In this document: piece by piece, positions 10,131-19,171 of the stretch | Layout: each line of letters begins with the position of its first letter | How positions within the stretch are numbered: position 1 is the first letter of the stretch | Assembly: GCF_030651495.1 (NCBI RefSeq) | Contig: NZ_JAUSFI010000105.1 | Span: 1 to 60,979, forward strand | Source of the DNA: Undibacterium sp. | Lineage (GTDB): Bacteria; Pseudomonadota; Gammaproteobacteria; Burkholderiales; Burkholderiaceae_D | Direction: 5' to 3' | Length of the DNA stretch: 60,979 nucleotides | Notes under the pieces: generated by a model | Database searches by the model: none | What the model was told of the DNA's origin: nothing | The model's input: the letters and a program-made list of their open reading frames with translations, nothing else | Translations under genes and position numbers: made by a program

Positions 10131-10840
10131 GTGCATTATTAGAAATTAAAAATTTAAATGCCTTTTACGGTAAAAGCCATGTCTTGCATGGCGTAGATAT
10201 GGTGGTGAATCAAGGCGAGATCGTTAGCTTACTCGGTCGTAATGGGGTTGGGCGATCGACTACCATTAAAGCGGCAATGGGCCAAGTGGATGCCAAAGGC
10301 TCTATCTTATTTAAAGGCGAAGAGCTCATCGGCCTGAAGGCATTTAAAATAGCCCACAAGGGTTTGGGTTATGTGCCAGAGAACCGGGATATTTTTGCTA
10401 GCTTAACGGTAGAACAAAATCTGATTTTGGGTGAAAAATCAACCAACGGCGCGAATAAAAAGACGCGTTGGTGCCTGGATGATATGTATCAAATGTTTCC
10501 TCGATTAAAAGAGCGTCAGAATACTGCCGCCGGCGTTCTTTCTGGTGGTGAGCAACAGATGCTGACCTTATGCCGGACCTTGATGGGGGATCCTGACTTG
10601 GTCATGATTGATGAACCGACCGAAGGTTTGGCTCCTAAAATTGTTGATTTGGTTGCGGAGTACCTGAAAGAGTTAAAAAACCGTGGTATCTCGGTGCTGC
10701 TGGTAGAACAAAAACTGGCGATTGCACTAGATATTTCTCAGCGTGTGTATGTTATGGGGCACGGCAGTATTGTGTTTGAAGGTACTCCAGATGATTTACG
10801 TAAAAATGATGCTATCCGTAAGGAATGGTTAGAAGTGTAG
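10127..10840 (+). CDS. ABC importer ATPase, LivF type, with Walker A Lys to Arg
   Basis: Second ATPase subunit, 237 residues. The Walker A motif reads GRNGVGRST (37-45): the invariant lysine is arginine at residue 43 (codon CGA at 10253-10255). The signature is canonical (LSGGEQQ, from 138), Walker B is intact (MIDEPTEG), and the switch position is glutamine (VEQK, Gln195), which is common in LivF. The open frame, coupled overlap with the upstream gene and intact remaining motifs argue against a pseudogene. I believe similar arginine variants exist in some LivF homologues but cannot verify it here. Confidence 0.92.
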   Translation: MSALLEIKNLNAFYGKSHVLHGVDMVVNQGEIVSLLGRNGVGRSTTIKAAMGQVDAKGSILFKGEELIGLKAFKIAHKGLGYVPENRDIFASLTVEQNLILGEKSTNGANKKTRWCLDDMYQMFPRLKERQNTAAGVLSGGEQQMLTLCRTLMGDPDLVMIDEPTEGLAPKIVDLVAEYLKELKNRGISVLLVEQKLAIALDISQRVYVMGHGSIVFEGTPDDLRKNDAIRKEWLEV

Positions 10841-11007
10841 GTTTCGCTCGAATGGGGGGGCGGATTTATACTCCCCCTCTAGTATATTTTTTATTCACCG
10901 TATTAATATGCGTTAGCAGTATTATTTTAAAAATTTTTAGGGGAGTATGCTTAAATACTTAACTATTTCTACTGATTTTTAGAAAGATAAATTTTTTTTA
11001 TAAAATA

Positions 11008-11019
11008 ATACGATCGTTC
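11008..11019. promoter_or_regulatory. Palindromic operator 3
   Basis: ATACGATCGTTC, sharing the central TACGATCGT and the left flank AAAATA with operator 2, lies 89 bases before the fused hydratase/dehydrogenase start. A TATAGT that could be a -10 box follows at about 11030. Confidence 0.6.
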
Positions 11020-11108
11020 TATTTTGCGGTATAGTTAGGGCTGAATTTGTCACTTATCAACGTATTCACTATCAAACTAACATTGCATTTCAACCCATAG
11101 GAAGAGAC

Positions 11109-13187
11109 ATGAGCGCAGAATATCAAGTCAACGGCAATGTTGCCGTTATCACGATGAAAAATCCACCAGTCAACGGTTTGGGGCACGCTACTCGGAGTGC
11201 GATTGTTGAAGGTATGAAGCAAGCGCTGAATGACGATGCGATCAAGGCGATCATCATTACTGGCGCCGGCAAGGCATTTTCAGGTGGTGCCGACATCAAG
11301 GAATTTAATTCTCCTAAAGCATTTGCTGAGCCTTCACTTCACACTGTGATCAATGTGATTGAAAATTCAAGCAAGCCAGTGATTGCCGCGATCCATACTG
11401 TGTGTATGGGGGGCGGTTTAGAATTGGCATTAGGTTGCAACTATCGTGTTGCCACTGCTGGTGCGCTGATCGCCTTGCCTGAAGTAAAATTGGGCATCTT
11501 ACCTGGCGCTGGCGGTACGCAACGTCTGCCGCGTATTTTAGGGCTAGAAATGGCACTGAATATGATTGTTTCTGGTACGCCAGTAACATCAGAAAAATTA
11601 GCTAAAACTGCCTTGTTCAATGAAATGATCGAAGGCGATTTGTTGCAAGGCGCTCTGGCATTCGCCGCCAAAGTGGCAGATGTCCGTCCGTTGCCACGCG
11701 TGCGTGATATCAAAATTAATTACCCTAACTATGAAGCCTTCTTGCAATTTTCTCGCAATACGGTGCGTGCTATGTCTGGCCCTTTCCCCGCTCCGCTTAA
11801 ATGTGTAGAAGCGGTGGCTGCGGCAGTCACTAAGAAATTCGATGATGGCATTAAAGTAGAGCGCGATTTGTTTTTAGAGCTGGTACAAACCACCGAGTCT
11901 AAAGCCTTGCGTCACGCCTTCTTTGGTGAGCGTGCTGCCAGCAAGATACCTGATGTGCCAGAAGATACGCCACTGCGTGCGATTAAATCAGTGGCTGTGA
12001 TTGGTGCAGGCACCATGGGTGGTGGTATTGCCATGAATTTTGCCAACGCAGGCATTCCAGTTCAAATTTTGGAAATGAAACAAGAGGCGCTCGATAAGGG
12101 CTTGGCGACTATTCGTAAAAATTATGAAAACACGCTGAAAAAAGGCAAGTTGACGCAAGAGAAATTTGACCAGCGCATAGCCTTGATCACTGGCACCATG
12201 TCTTACGAAGAAATCGGTCAGGCAGATATCGTGATCGAAGCAGTTTTTGAAGAAATGGGAGTCAAGGAGCAAGTATTCAAGAAGCTCGATCAGGTAATGA
12301 AGCCAGGTGCTATTCTTGCTTCGAACACCTCGACTTTGGATGTGGATGTGATCGCCAGTTTCACAAAACGTCCTGAAGATGTGATCGGTACCCACTTCTT
12401 TAGTCCTGCCAATGTGATGAAATTATTAGAAATCGTCCGCGGTAAAAAAACTGCCAAAGACGTACTGGCAACAACGCTGGCGTTATCTAAAAAAATCAAA
12501 AAAACCGGTGTCGTTTCTGGTGTTTGCGACGGTTTTATCGGCAATCGCATGATAGAACAATACAGCCGTCAGGCCGGTTTTCTGTTAGAGGAAGGCTGCA
12601 CTCCTGAGCAAGTTGATAAAGCAGTGGAAAAACTCGGTTTCGCGATGGGCCCATTCCGTATGGGTGATCTGGCTGGCAATGATATCGGCTGGTCTATCCG
12701 TAAGCGTCGTTACATTGACAAGCCAGAGATTACCTATTCCAAAACAGCCGATTTATTGTGTGAAATGGGACGTTATGGCCAGAAAACCGGTGCTGGATGG
12801 TATGACTACAAGCCTGGTGATCGCAAAGCTTATCCGTCGCAATTGGTCAATGATATGATTATTCAACATTCTGCTGACTTGGGAATAGAACGTCGCAAAA
12901 TTACTGATCAGGAAATTGCTGAACGCCTGATCTTTTCTTTGGTCAATGAAGGTGCCTATATCTTAGAAGAGGGTATAGCTACTCGCGCTTCCGATATCGA
13001 TATGGTTTATTTGACTGGCTATGGCTTCCCGCTCCATCGCGGTGGCCCTATGTTCTATGCAGATACCGTCGGATTGCCAAATGTGATTATGGCGATGGAA
13101 AAATACGCTAAAGGACGCCACGGTGATGCATGGAAAGTGGCGCCATTGTTGGCAAAATTGGCCGCAGAAGGTAAGAGTTTTAACTAG
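11109..13187 (+). CDS. Fused enoyl-CoA hydratase / 3-hydroxyacyl-CoA dehydrogenase
   Basis: Beta-oxidation multifunctional enzyme of 692 residues that hydrates trans-2-enoyl-CoA and oxidises the 3-hydroxyacyl-CoA with NAD+. The crotonase domain occupies roughly residues 1-190, with oxyanion-hole motif GAGKAFSGGADIKEF from 52 and the conserved PEVKLGILPGAGGTQRLPR block. The dehydrogenase Rossmann motif GAGTMGGGIA starts at 299, followed by two C-terminal 3HCDH domains with HFFSPANVMKLLEIV. The architecture resembles the shorter peroxisomal-type bifunctional enzyme more than E. coli FadB. It has its own operator 3 and ends at a strong terminator. No thiolase or acyl-CoA dehydrogenase gene is in the window. 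Confidence 0.93.
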   Translation: MSAEYQVNGNVAVITMKNPPVNGLGHATRSAIVEGMKQALNDDAIKAIIITGAGKAFSGGADIKEFNSPKAFAEPSLHTVINVIENSSKPVIAAIHTVCMGGGLELALGCNYRVATAGALIALPEVKLGILPGAGGTQRLPRILGLEMALNMIVSGTPVTSEKLAKTALFNEMIEGDLLQGALAFAAKVADVRPLPRVRDIKINYPNYEAFLQFSRNTVRAMSGPFPAPLKCVEAVAAAVTKKFDDGIKVERDLFLELVQTTESKALRHAFFGERAASKIPDVPEDTPLRAIKSVAVIGAGTMGGGIAMNFANAGIPVQILEMKQEALDKGLATIRKNYENTLKKGKLTQEKFDQRIALITGTMSYEEIGQADIVIEAVFEEMGVKEQVFKKLDQVMKPGAILASNTSTLDVDVIASFTKRPEDVIGTHFFSPANVMKLLEIVRGKKTAKDVLATTLALSKKIKKTGVVSGVCDGFIGNRMIEQYSRQAGFLLEEGCTPEQVDKAVEKLGFAMGPFRMGDLAGNDIGWSIRKRRYIDKPEITYSKTADLLCEMGRYGQKTGAGWYDYKPGDRKAYPSQLVNDMIIQHSADLGIERRKITDQEIAERLIFSLVNEGAYILEEGIATRASDIDMVYLTGYGFPLHRGGPMFYADTVGLPNVIMAMEKYAKGRHGDAWKVAPLLAKLAAEGKSFN

Positions 13188-13230
13188 TAAAACAGTGTTG
13201 TTTATGTGATTGTTAGTTAAACAGTTTAGG

Positions 13231-13263
13231 AAGGCGCAACACTATTGTTGCGCCTTTTTTTTA
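13231..13263 (+). terminator. Intrinsic terminator after the fused beta-oxidation gene
   Basis: An 11-bp perfect stem (13231-13241 with 13246-13256) and a 4-base loop followed by a run of T. Confidence 0.9.
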
Positions 13264-13392
13264 TTGGTAAATTATCTGATCTTGACATTGACTCAGATTT
13301 TAATCTTGAATTTAATCTCGAAGTTCAGCCTTCTATATCAGCGATGTTATAATCCAAGGCTAGTTAATATTCTTATCGCAAAAGGTTTTTAA

Positions 13393-14994
13393 GTGCTTTC
13401 TACCGCAAATATTACGATGCAGTTTGGCCCCAAGCCAATTTTTGAAAACATTACCGCCAAATTTGGCGAAGGTAATCGCTATGGTTTGATTGGTGCCAAT
13501 GGTTGTGGCAAATCCACCTTCATGAAAATTCTTGGCGGCGATCTTGAGCAGTCTGCTGGCACGGTCATGCTGGATCAAAATGAGCGTTTGGGTAAATTAC
13601 GCCAAGATCAGTTTGCCTATGAAGAGATGCGGGTACTCGACGTCATCATGATGGGGCACACCGAGATGTGGGCCGCGATGGCTGAACGCGACGCCATCTA
13701 TGCCAATCCCGAAGCAACCGACGACGACTACATGAAAGCCGCCGATCTGGAAGCCAAGTTTGCCGAGTATGACGGCTATACTGCCGAAGCCAGGGCAGGG
13801 GAGTTGCTGCTGGGTGCCGGTATTCCGACGGAACAGCATCAGGGGCCGATGAGTGCGATCGCTCCAGGCTGGAAGTTGCGCGTATTGCTGGCACAAGCCC
13901 TGTTTTCTAACCCAGATATCCTGTTGCTTGATGAACCGACGAATAATCTCGATATCAATACCATCCGCTGGTTAGAAGATATCCTGAACGAACGCAATTC
14001 AACGATGATCATCATTTCACATGATCGCCATTTCCTGAACCAGGTGTGTACGCACATGGCCGATATGGATTATGGCACGCTGAAAATTTATCCTGGTAAC
14101 TATGATGACTATATGTTGGCATCATCCCAGGCGCGTGCGCAGCAGATGGCGAATAATGCCAAGGCCAAAGATAAAGTTCTAGAATTGCAAGATTTTGTAC
14201 GCCGTTTCGCGGCGAATAAATCCAAGGCACGCCAGGCAACATCGCGCGCCAAGCAAATTGAAAAAATCAAGATTGAAGACATCAAGCCATCAAGTCGGCA
14301 GAATCCGTTTGTGCGTTTTGACGGCGAGAAGAAATTGCATCGCCTGGCCGTGGAAGTCCAAGGATTAACAAAATCCTATGACCGCACGCTGTTTCGCAAG
14401 TTTGATCTGATGGTCGAAGCGGGCGAGAAAATTGCTATCATCGGGGCCAATGGCGTCGGAAAAACGACCTTGCTGCGCTGTATCGGCGGCGAAGAACTGT
14501 GTAAACTCACTGCTGATTCGGGTATCGTGAAATGGGCTGAAAATGCCAATCCGGGTTATATGCCGCAAGATCCGACCGAAGAATTTGCTTCAGATAAAAA
14601 TCTGACCGACTGGATAGGGCAGTGGACCAAAGAAGGTGACGATGATCAGGCAGTACGGTCTATCTTAGGGCGTTTGCTATTTAGTGGTGATGACGTAAAA
14701 AAATCCGTCAAAGTGCTTTCCGGTGGCGAAAAAGGTCGCATGATGTACGGTAAGCTGATGCTGGGTCGTCATAACGTTTTGTTAATGGATGAGCCTACCA
14801 ATCACATGGATATGGAGTCGATCGAGTCACTCAATATCGCTCTGGAGAAGTATGCCGGTACGCTAATATTTGTGTCGCATGATCGTGAATTTGTGTCTTC
14901 ACTTGCTACCCGCATTTTGGAAGTTAAAGAAGACAAAATTATTGATTATAGTGGCACTTACGAAGAGTATTTGTCGAGCCAAGGTATTGAGTAA
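13393..14994 (+). CDS. ybiT: ABC-F family ATPase, YbiT type
   Basis: Soluble ABC-F protein of 533 residues with two ATPase domains and no membrane segments; ABC-F proteins act on the ribosome rather than in transport. The first Walker A is GANGCGKST (34-42), the first signature region is the unusual [17 protein letters not shown], then [11 protein letters not shown]. The second cassette has [25 protein letters not shown] and [11 protein letters not shown]. The linker between them is rich in K, A and R, like the P-site tRNA-interaction motif region of the family. Order and wording of motifs match YbiT rather than EttA or Uup. The start codon is GTG. It sits alone between two terminators. Confidence 0.9.
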   Translation: MLSTANITMQFGPKPIFENITAKFGEGNRYGLIGANGCGKSTFMKILGGDLEQSAGTVMLDQNERLGKLRQDQFAYEEMRVLDVIMMGHTEMWAAMAERDAIYANPEATDDDYMKAADLEAKFAEYDGYTAEARAGELLLGAGIPTEQHQGPMSAIAPGWKLRVLLAQALFSNPDILLLDEPTNNLDINTIRWLEDILNERNSTMIIISHDRHFLNQVCTHMADMDYGTLKIYPGNYDDYMLASSQARAQQMANNAKAKDKVLELQDFVRRFAANKSKARQATSRAKQIEKIKIEDIKPSSRQNPFVRFDGEKKLHRLAVEVQGLTKSYDRTLFRKFDLMVEAGEKIAIIGANGVGKTTLLRCIGGEELCKLTADSGIVKWAENANPGYMPQDPTEEFASDKNLTDWIGQWTKEGDDDQAVRSILGRLLFSGDDVKKSVKVLSGGEKGRMMYGKLMLGRHNVLLMDEPTNHMDMESIESLNIALEKYAGTLIFVSHDREFVSSLATRILEVKEDKIIDYSGTYEEYLSSQGIE

Positions 14995-15010
14995 GTATTC
15001 TGTTTAATAA

Positions 15011-15037
15011 AAAAAGCCAGGATTATCCTGGCTTTTT
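15011..15037. terminator. Bidirectional terminator between ybiT and the convergent gene
   Basis: A 12-bp stem AAAAAGCCAGGA / TCCTGGCTTTTT with a 3-base loop; A and T tracts on either side allow it to work in both directions. Confidence 0.88.
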
Positions 15038-15076
15038 TATTGAACTTATTTTATTGAACTGTCGTTTTTTTAAACG

Positions 15077-15661
15077 TCACTCATCATCTGGGATGATTTT
15101 ATCAATTACTGCACCTGATTCTGTGAAAAGCAACTGATCTAAACGATCACGCAAGCTGCGCGCCATTTCTTTACCTTTTGCTTTGAGTACCGCCTCAACA
15201 TATGGACGTCTTAATTCATGAAAGTCTTGAATATTTCCAGCGCGCTCCACTTTTAATTGCAAGCCATATCCACGCAAGCCGAGGGTATTTTTTATGGTTT
15301 CATTAAAGAAATTATATAAAATCTGAAAACGTACGGCATTATCTTGAGGTGACGCAGGTAGTAATAGATCTTCTGAGGGGAGCGTCGCAACTGTCGCCGC
15401 AATAATCACATCACTTTCGACAAGAGGTTGTGTCGTGAGTGAGTTACTGCCAGACGAAATTATGATCAATTCTTTATCGAGTAAGTCTTGAATACTTTGT
15501 TCATTTAAACCTAGGCCTGATACTTTTTCAAGTAAATCATGTATCGTTTTTTTTCCGTCAATTAAGACTAACAAGCTTCTTAATCTAGGCGCAAGTTGGT
15601 ATTTGCGCGTGGTAATTTCTTCCCTGCCTTTGTCTGTTTTGTCGTAGATGATTGCGTTCAT
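15077..15661 (-). CDS. Conserved hypothetical protein
   Basis: A 194-residue soluble protein (MNAIIYDKTDKGREEI...) that I do not recognise. The first 75 residues look like a winged-helix-type fold (repeated leucine-rich helices, LVLIDGKKTIHDLL, then LLDKELIIIS). The remainder is a helical domain with RFQILYNFFNETIKN and a C-terminus rich in charged residues. It has no signal peptide or membrane segment. A TTG two codons upstream of the chosen ATG (at 15667) has a better placed AAGG, so the start could be there. It is downstream of the feo genes on the same strand but separated by 106 bases with a small hairpin, so operon membership is uncertain. Confidence 0.7.
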   Translation of the reverse strand: MNAIIYDKTDKGREEITTRKYQLAPRLRSLLVLIDGKKTIHDLLEKVSGLGLNEQSIQDLLDKELIIISSGSNSLTTQPLVESDVIIAATVATLPSEDLLLPASPQDNAVRFQILYNFFNETIKNTLGLRGYGLQLKVERAGNIQDFHELRRPYVEAVLKAKGKEMARSLRDRLDQLLFTESGAVIDKIIPDDE

Positions 15662-15767
15662 AGCCAACTATTACCTTTATTTGTCTCATGTATTTTATTC
15701 AACCAGTGTGCGATTGGTTGAAGATATATATTTATTATAGTGCCCTGAGGATACACTAAAATAGTTA

Positions 15768-16022
15768 CTAAAGATGACGAATAAAAGTAATACTCTTCGT
15801 TTGATTTTTTAAAGTCTTCGTGACAGGACCTTCATTGCAATTACCGCATGTAGAGCAACCGCTAGAGCAATTTTTTTCCATTGCGGGTAGAAGTCGCGCC
15901 AAGGCTGGATGGGTCTTTGATAACCACTCGATTAGCTTACTCTTACCTTGTTTTGGCATCCACCGAAATCCAAGATAGAGTGTAGCGACAGCGATTAAAA
16001 TCACAACAATGAAGGTTTGCAT
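15768..16022 (-). CDS. Small FeoB-associated Cys-rich membrane protein
   Basis: An 84-residue protein whose ATG follows the feoB stop by one base, so translation is coupled to feoB. A single N-terminal membrane helix (TFIVVILIAVATLYLGF) is followed by a basic stretch and a cysteine cluster (CSSGCSTCGNC). This matches the general style of small Cys-rich partners of FeoB; in other bacteria such proteins are thought to help ferrous iron transport or maturation of the Feo complex. The cluster could bind iron or an Fe-S centre, which is inference. Confidence 0.8.
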   Translation of the reverse strand: MQTFIVVILIAVATLYLGFRWMPKQGKSKLIEWLSKTHPALARLLPAMEKNCSSGCSTCGNCNEGPVTKTLKNQTKSITFIRHL

Positions 16023-16023
16023 A

Positions 16024-17907
16024 TCAACTCGCAATAAAAAATCGCGCTAGATTGTAAGTGATAAATGAAGCGGCATACGCTAATCCAAATAAATACGCCG
16101 CCATCAGAAGCGGATAACGCCAAGTATTTGTTTCTCGCTTGACTACACTTAGGGTCGCGATGCATTGTGGTGCAAAGACATACCATGCTAGTAAAGAAAG
16201 TGCCGTTGGCAAACTCCATGATTGCGCGATCAAAGGTTCAAGACTGCTACTTAAGGCATCCCCTGTTTGCGATAAGGAATAGACCGTACCTAAGGCTGCA
16301 ACCGCAACTTCACGTGCTGCAAGACCTGGGACCAGGGCGATGCAAATTTGCCAATTAAAACCAATCGGTGCAAAAATGGTTTCTAACATACGTCCCAAGA
16401 TGCCGGCAATACTATAATAAATGGCAGGTTGAGTAGCATTAATCGGCGCGGTTGGAAAACTACTTAAAACCCAGAGTAATACCATCAGCGCCAAAATAAT
16501 CGTTCCTACACGGGTAACAAAAATTTTGATTCTTTCCCATAAGCCAAGTGCTAGATTACGTGCATTTGGCAGGCGATAATCTGGCAACTCAAGCATGAGG
16601 GGTTGTTGCTGAGATTTGCCCCACTTTTTTTGAAAAACGAATGCAACCAACATTGCTGAAATAATGCCGGCAAGATAAAGTCCAAATAAGACTAAGCCCT
16701 GTAAATTGAGCCAGCCGAAAATCATTTTTCCTGGAATAAACGCTGCGATAATTAAAGCATATACCGGCAATCTGGCAGAGCAGGTCATCAAAGGGGCAAT
16801 CATGATGGTGACCAACCTATCACGTGGATTTTGTATGGTACGCGTTGCCATGATGCCAGGGATGGCGCAGGCAAAACTGGAGAGCAGGGGGATGAAAGCC
16901 CTTCCTGATAAGCCAACTTTTCCCATTACTCTATCGAGCAAAAATGCGGCACGTGGCAGATAGCCAGAATCCTCCATGACGAGAATGAAAAAGAACAAGA
17001 TAACAATCTGCGGCAAAAAAACAAGTACGCTTCCCGCGCCGCCAATGACACCTTTGATTAATAAATCTTGCAATACCCCCGCTGGCAAAGCAGCCTCAAG
17101 TAAATGACCGACTTGGTCGACGCCAGCCTTGATCAAATCCATCGGTATTTGTGCCCAAGCAAAAACAGCCTGAAACACAAGAAACATCAAAACCACAAAA
17201 ATAACAGGCCCTAAAATTGGATGCAAAACAAAGTTATCTAGTTTGGCACTGATAGGATTATCGAGGTCTCCTCCAAATGACACGCAGCGTTGCAATATGG
17301 CGTTGACCGTATTTTGCATGCTTTCGGGGGATGCTTGAGCGCCGGTCTCGCCGTGTGCCGGGGTGATTTTATTTTTTAGTTCGCTAGCGAGTACTTCTAG
17401 TTGTGCAAGCAGGGCATCTACGCCGTTAGTGTCAACCGCAATGGCTTCCACCACCGGAATGCCTAGGCATTCATGCAGCAAATTGATATCGATGTGAATA
17501 TTTCTTTTTTTTGCCACATCCATCATATTCACGGTCAAGATCATCGGAAGCCCAATGTCTTTTAGCTCAAGCGCTAGCCTTAAGCCGCGCCGGAGATTGG
17601 TCGCGTCCACCACGCAAATAACCGCATCAGGAAGAGATTCATCTGGGTGAGTGCCAGTAATGATGTCTTGGGTGATTTGTTCGTCTGGGGTAATCGCATT
17701 CAGGCTATAGGTTCCGGGCAGATCCAGTACGTACCAGAGCCTGCCAGTGCTGGAACGGAATTTACCTTCTTTCCGTTCTATCGTCACCCCTGCATAATTG
17801 GCAACTTTTTGCCTGGCACCCGTTAACCGGTTAAATAGTGCCGTCTTGCCGCAATTCGGATTCCCGACCAAAGCGATCCGTGGCGAATCCATATCAGTAT
17901 TGCTCAT
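16024..17907 (-). CDS. feoB: Ferrous iron transporter B
   Basis: Inner-membrane Fe2+ uptake protein with an N-terminal G domain. The 627-residue product shows G1 GNPNCGKT (15-22), G2 region YAGVTIERKEG, G3 DLPGTYSL and G4 NMMD, followed by an insertion domain and about eight membrane segments with the Gate-type motifs (LPRAAFLLDRVMGKVGLSGRAFIP, and later GLAAREVAVAALGTVYS). It is shorter than E. coli FeoB (773) mainly at the C-terminus and inter-domain region. The start overlaps the feoA stop (TAATG) and the stop abuts the Cys-rich partner, forming feoA-feoB-small protein. Confidence 0.96.
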   Translation of the reverse strand: MSNTDMDSPRIALVGNPNCGKTALFNRLTGARQKVANYAGVTIERKEGKFRSSTGRLWYVLDLPGTYSLNAITPDEQITQDIITGTHPDESLPDAVICVVDATNLRRGLRLALELKDIGLPMILTVNMMDVAKKRNIHIDINLLHECLGIPVVEAIAVDTNGVDALLAQLEVLASELKNKITPAHGETGAQASPESMQNTVNAILQRCVSFGGDLDNPISAKLDNFVLHPILGPVIFVVLMFLVFQAVFAWAQIPMDLIKAGVDQVGHLLEAALPAGVLQDLLIKGVIGGAGSVLVFLPQIVILFFFILVMEDSGYLPRAAFLLDRVMGKVGLSGRAFIPLLSSFACAIPGIMATRTIQNPRDRLVTIMIAPLMTCSARLPVYALIIAAFIPGKMIFGWLNLQGLVLFGLYLAGIISAMLVAFVFQKKWGKSQQQPLMLELPDYRLPNARNLALGLWERIKIFVTRVGTIILALMVLLWVLSSFPTAPINATQPAIYYSIAGILGRMLETIFAPIGFNWQICIALVPGLAAREVAVAALGTVYSLSQTGDALSSSLEPLIAQSWSLPTALSLLAWYVFAPQCIATLSVVKRETNTWRYPLLMAAYLFGLAYAASFITYNLARFFIAS

Positions 17908-18200
17908 TAAATAATTCCAACAGGTGCTACCCCAATAAGTGCTGCTTCAAAACATCGCAAAGCAAAAGTAGACTGACCAATGCGCACCGCTAATGGCTCA
18001 CCGCCAAAATAACCTCGATGTAAGATACGAACGGCTTCTCCTTTGACAAAGCCAAGTTCCTTCAGTCTGCGTGTAATATCGAAAGTTGCGTCGTGCCCGG
18101 TATGATCGGAGGCGGCAACATCAAGAACAATAGCTGAATCTCCCACACGCAACCGGTCAAGAGTGGTGCTAGTTGGAGTGCTTGTTTGCGAACTGCTCAT
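17907..18200 (-). CDS. feoA: Ferrous iron transport protein A
   Basis: Small cytoplasmic SH3-like protein required for FeoB-dependent Fe2+ uptake. The chosen start MSSSQTSTPTST at 18200 gives 97 residues; the frame stays open to a GTG at 18227 but neither start has a clear ribosome site. The family core is visible from LDRLRVGDSAIV through RRLKELGFVKGEAVRILHRGYFGG to the C-terminal AVRIGQSTFALRCFEA. The stop overlaps feoB. Confidence 0.9.
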   Translation of the reverse strand: MSSSQTSTPTSTTLDRLRVGDSAIVLDVAASDHTGHDATFDITRRLKELGFVKGEAVRILHRGYFGGEPLAVRIGQSTFALRCFEAALIGVAPVGII

Positions 18201-18229
18201 AAGGGGGGTCTCGCGAATAATAAACACTA

Positions 18230-18254
18230 AATGATAATGAGAATATATATCATT
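18230..18254. promoter_or_regulatory. Fur-box-like operator of feoAB
   Basis: AATGATA (18230-18236) and TATCATT (18248-18254) form inverted arms around an AT-rich centre containing ATGAGAATA, 30 bases before feoA. The pattern matches the GATAAT/ATTATC logic of Fur boxes and fits iron repression of feoAB. Confidence 0.7.
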
Positions 18255-18368
18255 ATGGGTGACTACTCAACATAATATCGAGAGCGTTGAGTTATATCAC
18301 CCATGGTTTTCAAACTGCTGGTCTGTTACTATCGCTAGCAAAATCATCGAATGGCTCGCTCTATCCAT

Positions 18369-18809
18369 ATGAAACATAAATTTATCCTCGCTCTATTTTT
18401 TGCTATTTCCCCCGGGCTGGCTCTTGCTGTAGCTAACGTTTGCGTTGACCCGGCGGGAAAGAAAACATTTTCCGAAACGTCATGTGAAAAAAAGGGTTTA
18501 AAGCAATCTACTCCAGATTTTCCTGTCGTATCGAGTCAATCAGTGCAAGCGGTTTATGTTGTGACATCTCCAGATGCATCAAATTCAGAGAACCAAAATG
18601 CAATCAAACCGAATACGTCTAGCAAGATTGAAAAAAAATTGAATACTTGGGCCGGGTATGTTCCTATCACTGGCGTAATGTTGTTTCTTTTAGCTTTGAT
18701 GCCAATTGCGGCGATCTTGTTTTTGAGTTTTCATCTATTGATGTACGTTAAAGCGCGTTTTCGTAAATTTGTACATGTCAGAACCTCAATGCCAAAATCT
18801 GCGTCTTAA
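18369..18809 (+). CDS. Exported/membrane protein of unknown function (DUF4124-like)
   Basis: Start at MKHKFILALFFAIS gives 146 residues; an ATG six codons upstream is also possible and neither has a good ribosome site. A signal peptide ends near ALAVA. The next segment, VCVDPAGKKTFSETSCEKKGLKQS, resembles the short DUF4124 module with two cysteines, then a Ser/Asn-rich linker. A C-terminal membrane helix (PITGVMLFLLALMPIAAILF) is followed by a basic tail, so the protein probably faces the periplasm with a C-terminal anchor. Divergent from feoA; no functional link is evident. Confidence 0.65.
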   Translation: MKHKFILALFFAISPGLALAVANVCVDPAGKKTFSETSCEKKGLKQSTPDFPVVSSQSVQAVYVVTSPDASNSENQNAIKPNTSSKIEKKLNTWAGYVPITGVMLFLLALMPIAAILFLSFHLLMYVKARFRKFVHVRTSMPKSAS

Positions 18810-18922
18810 AATGTGAAAAAATAATAAAAATATTACAAACTGACACTTTCTGAGTTGGAAGTTATTGCTTAACAGGAAATTTCTATCAATATAGAAATTA
18901 GAAATTTAGTATTTAAAAAGAG

Positions 18923-18953
18923 CGTTATCAGTTCATTCTGGTAACGTTTTTTT
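18923..18953 (+). terminator. Intrinsic terminator
   Basis: A 9-bp stem (CGTTATCAG / CTGGTAACG, one wobble) with a 6-base loop and seven T residues, 114 bases after the DUF4124-like gene. Confidence 0.75.
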
Positions 18954-19112
18954 GTTTTGATAAATGGCATTTGCAAGAAATTTGGCATCGCTTTCGAACC
19001 TACGATTCGGCGTGAGGGGAAAGCGGCCGCTTTTCTTATCTATGCCGCAGTTCTCCAGCAGCGGTGCATGGGTTTCATTTGCCCTCAATTTTTAAAATGC
19101 CATGCCGCCAGT

Positions 19113-19171
19113 GCGCATATTCCATGCGGGTTTTCAGCCTGCCTGCTCTGCAACCCGCATGGAATATGCGC
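19113..19171. repeat. Interspersed long palindrome, copy 1
   Basis: Perfect 20-bp inverted arms (19113-19132 and 19152-19171; core ATATTCCATGCGGGTT) with a 19-base loop; pairing extends imperfectly by about ten more bases on each side. The same sequence recurs at 28959-29017 and, decayed, at 52501-52579. Confidence 0.85.

Noticed and set aside
10127..10840. LivF-type gene as a pseudogene because of the Walker A change
   Set aside because: Frame, length, coupling overlap and all other motifs are intact, and the change matches a compensating pattern in LivG.
10853..10882. GGGGG / CCCCC pairing after the LivF-type gene as a terminator
   Set aside because: Only five base pairs and a weak, interrupted T tract; insufficient for a confident call.
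15698..15722. 8-bp hairpin TTCAACCA / TGGTTGAA between the Cys-rich protein and the hypothetical gene
   Set aside because: No T run follows on the minus strand, where all neighbouring genes lie, so a terminator could not be supported.
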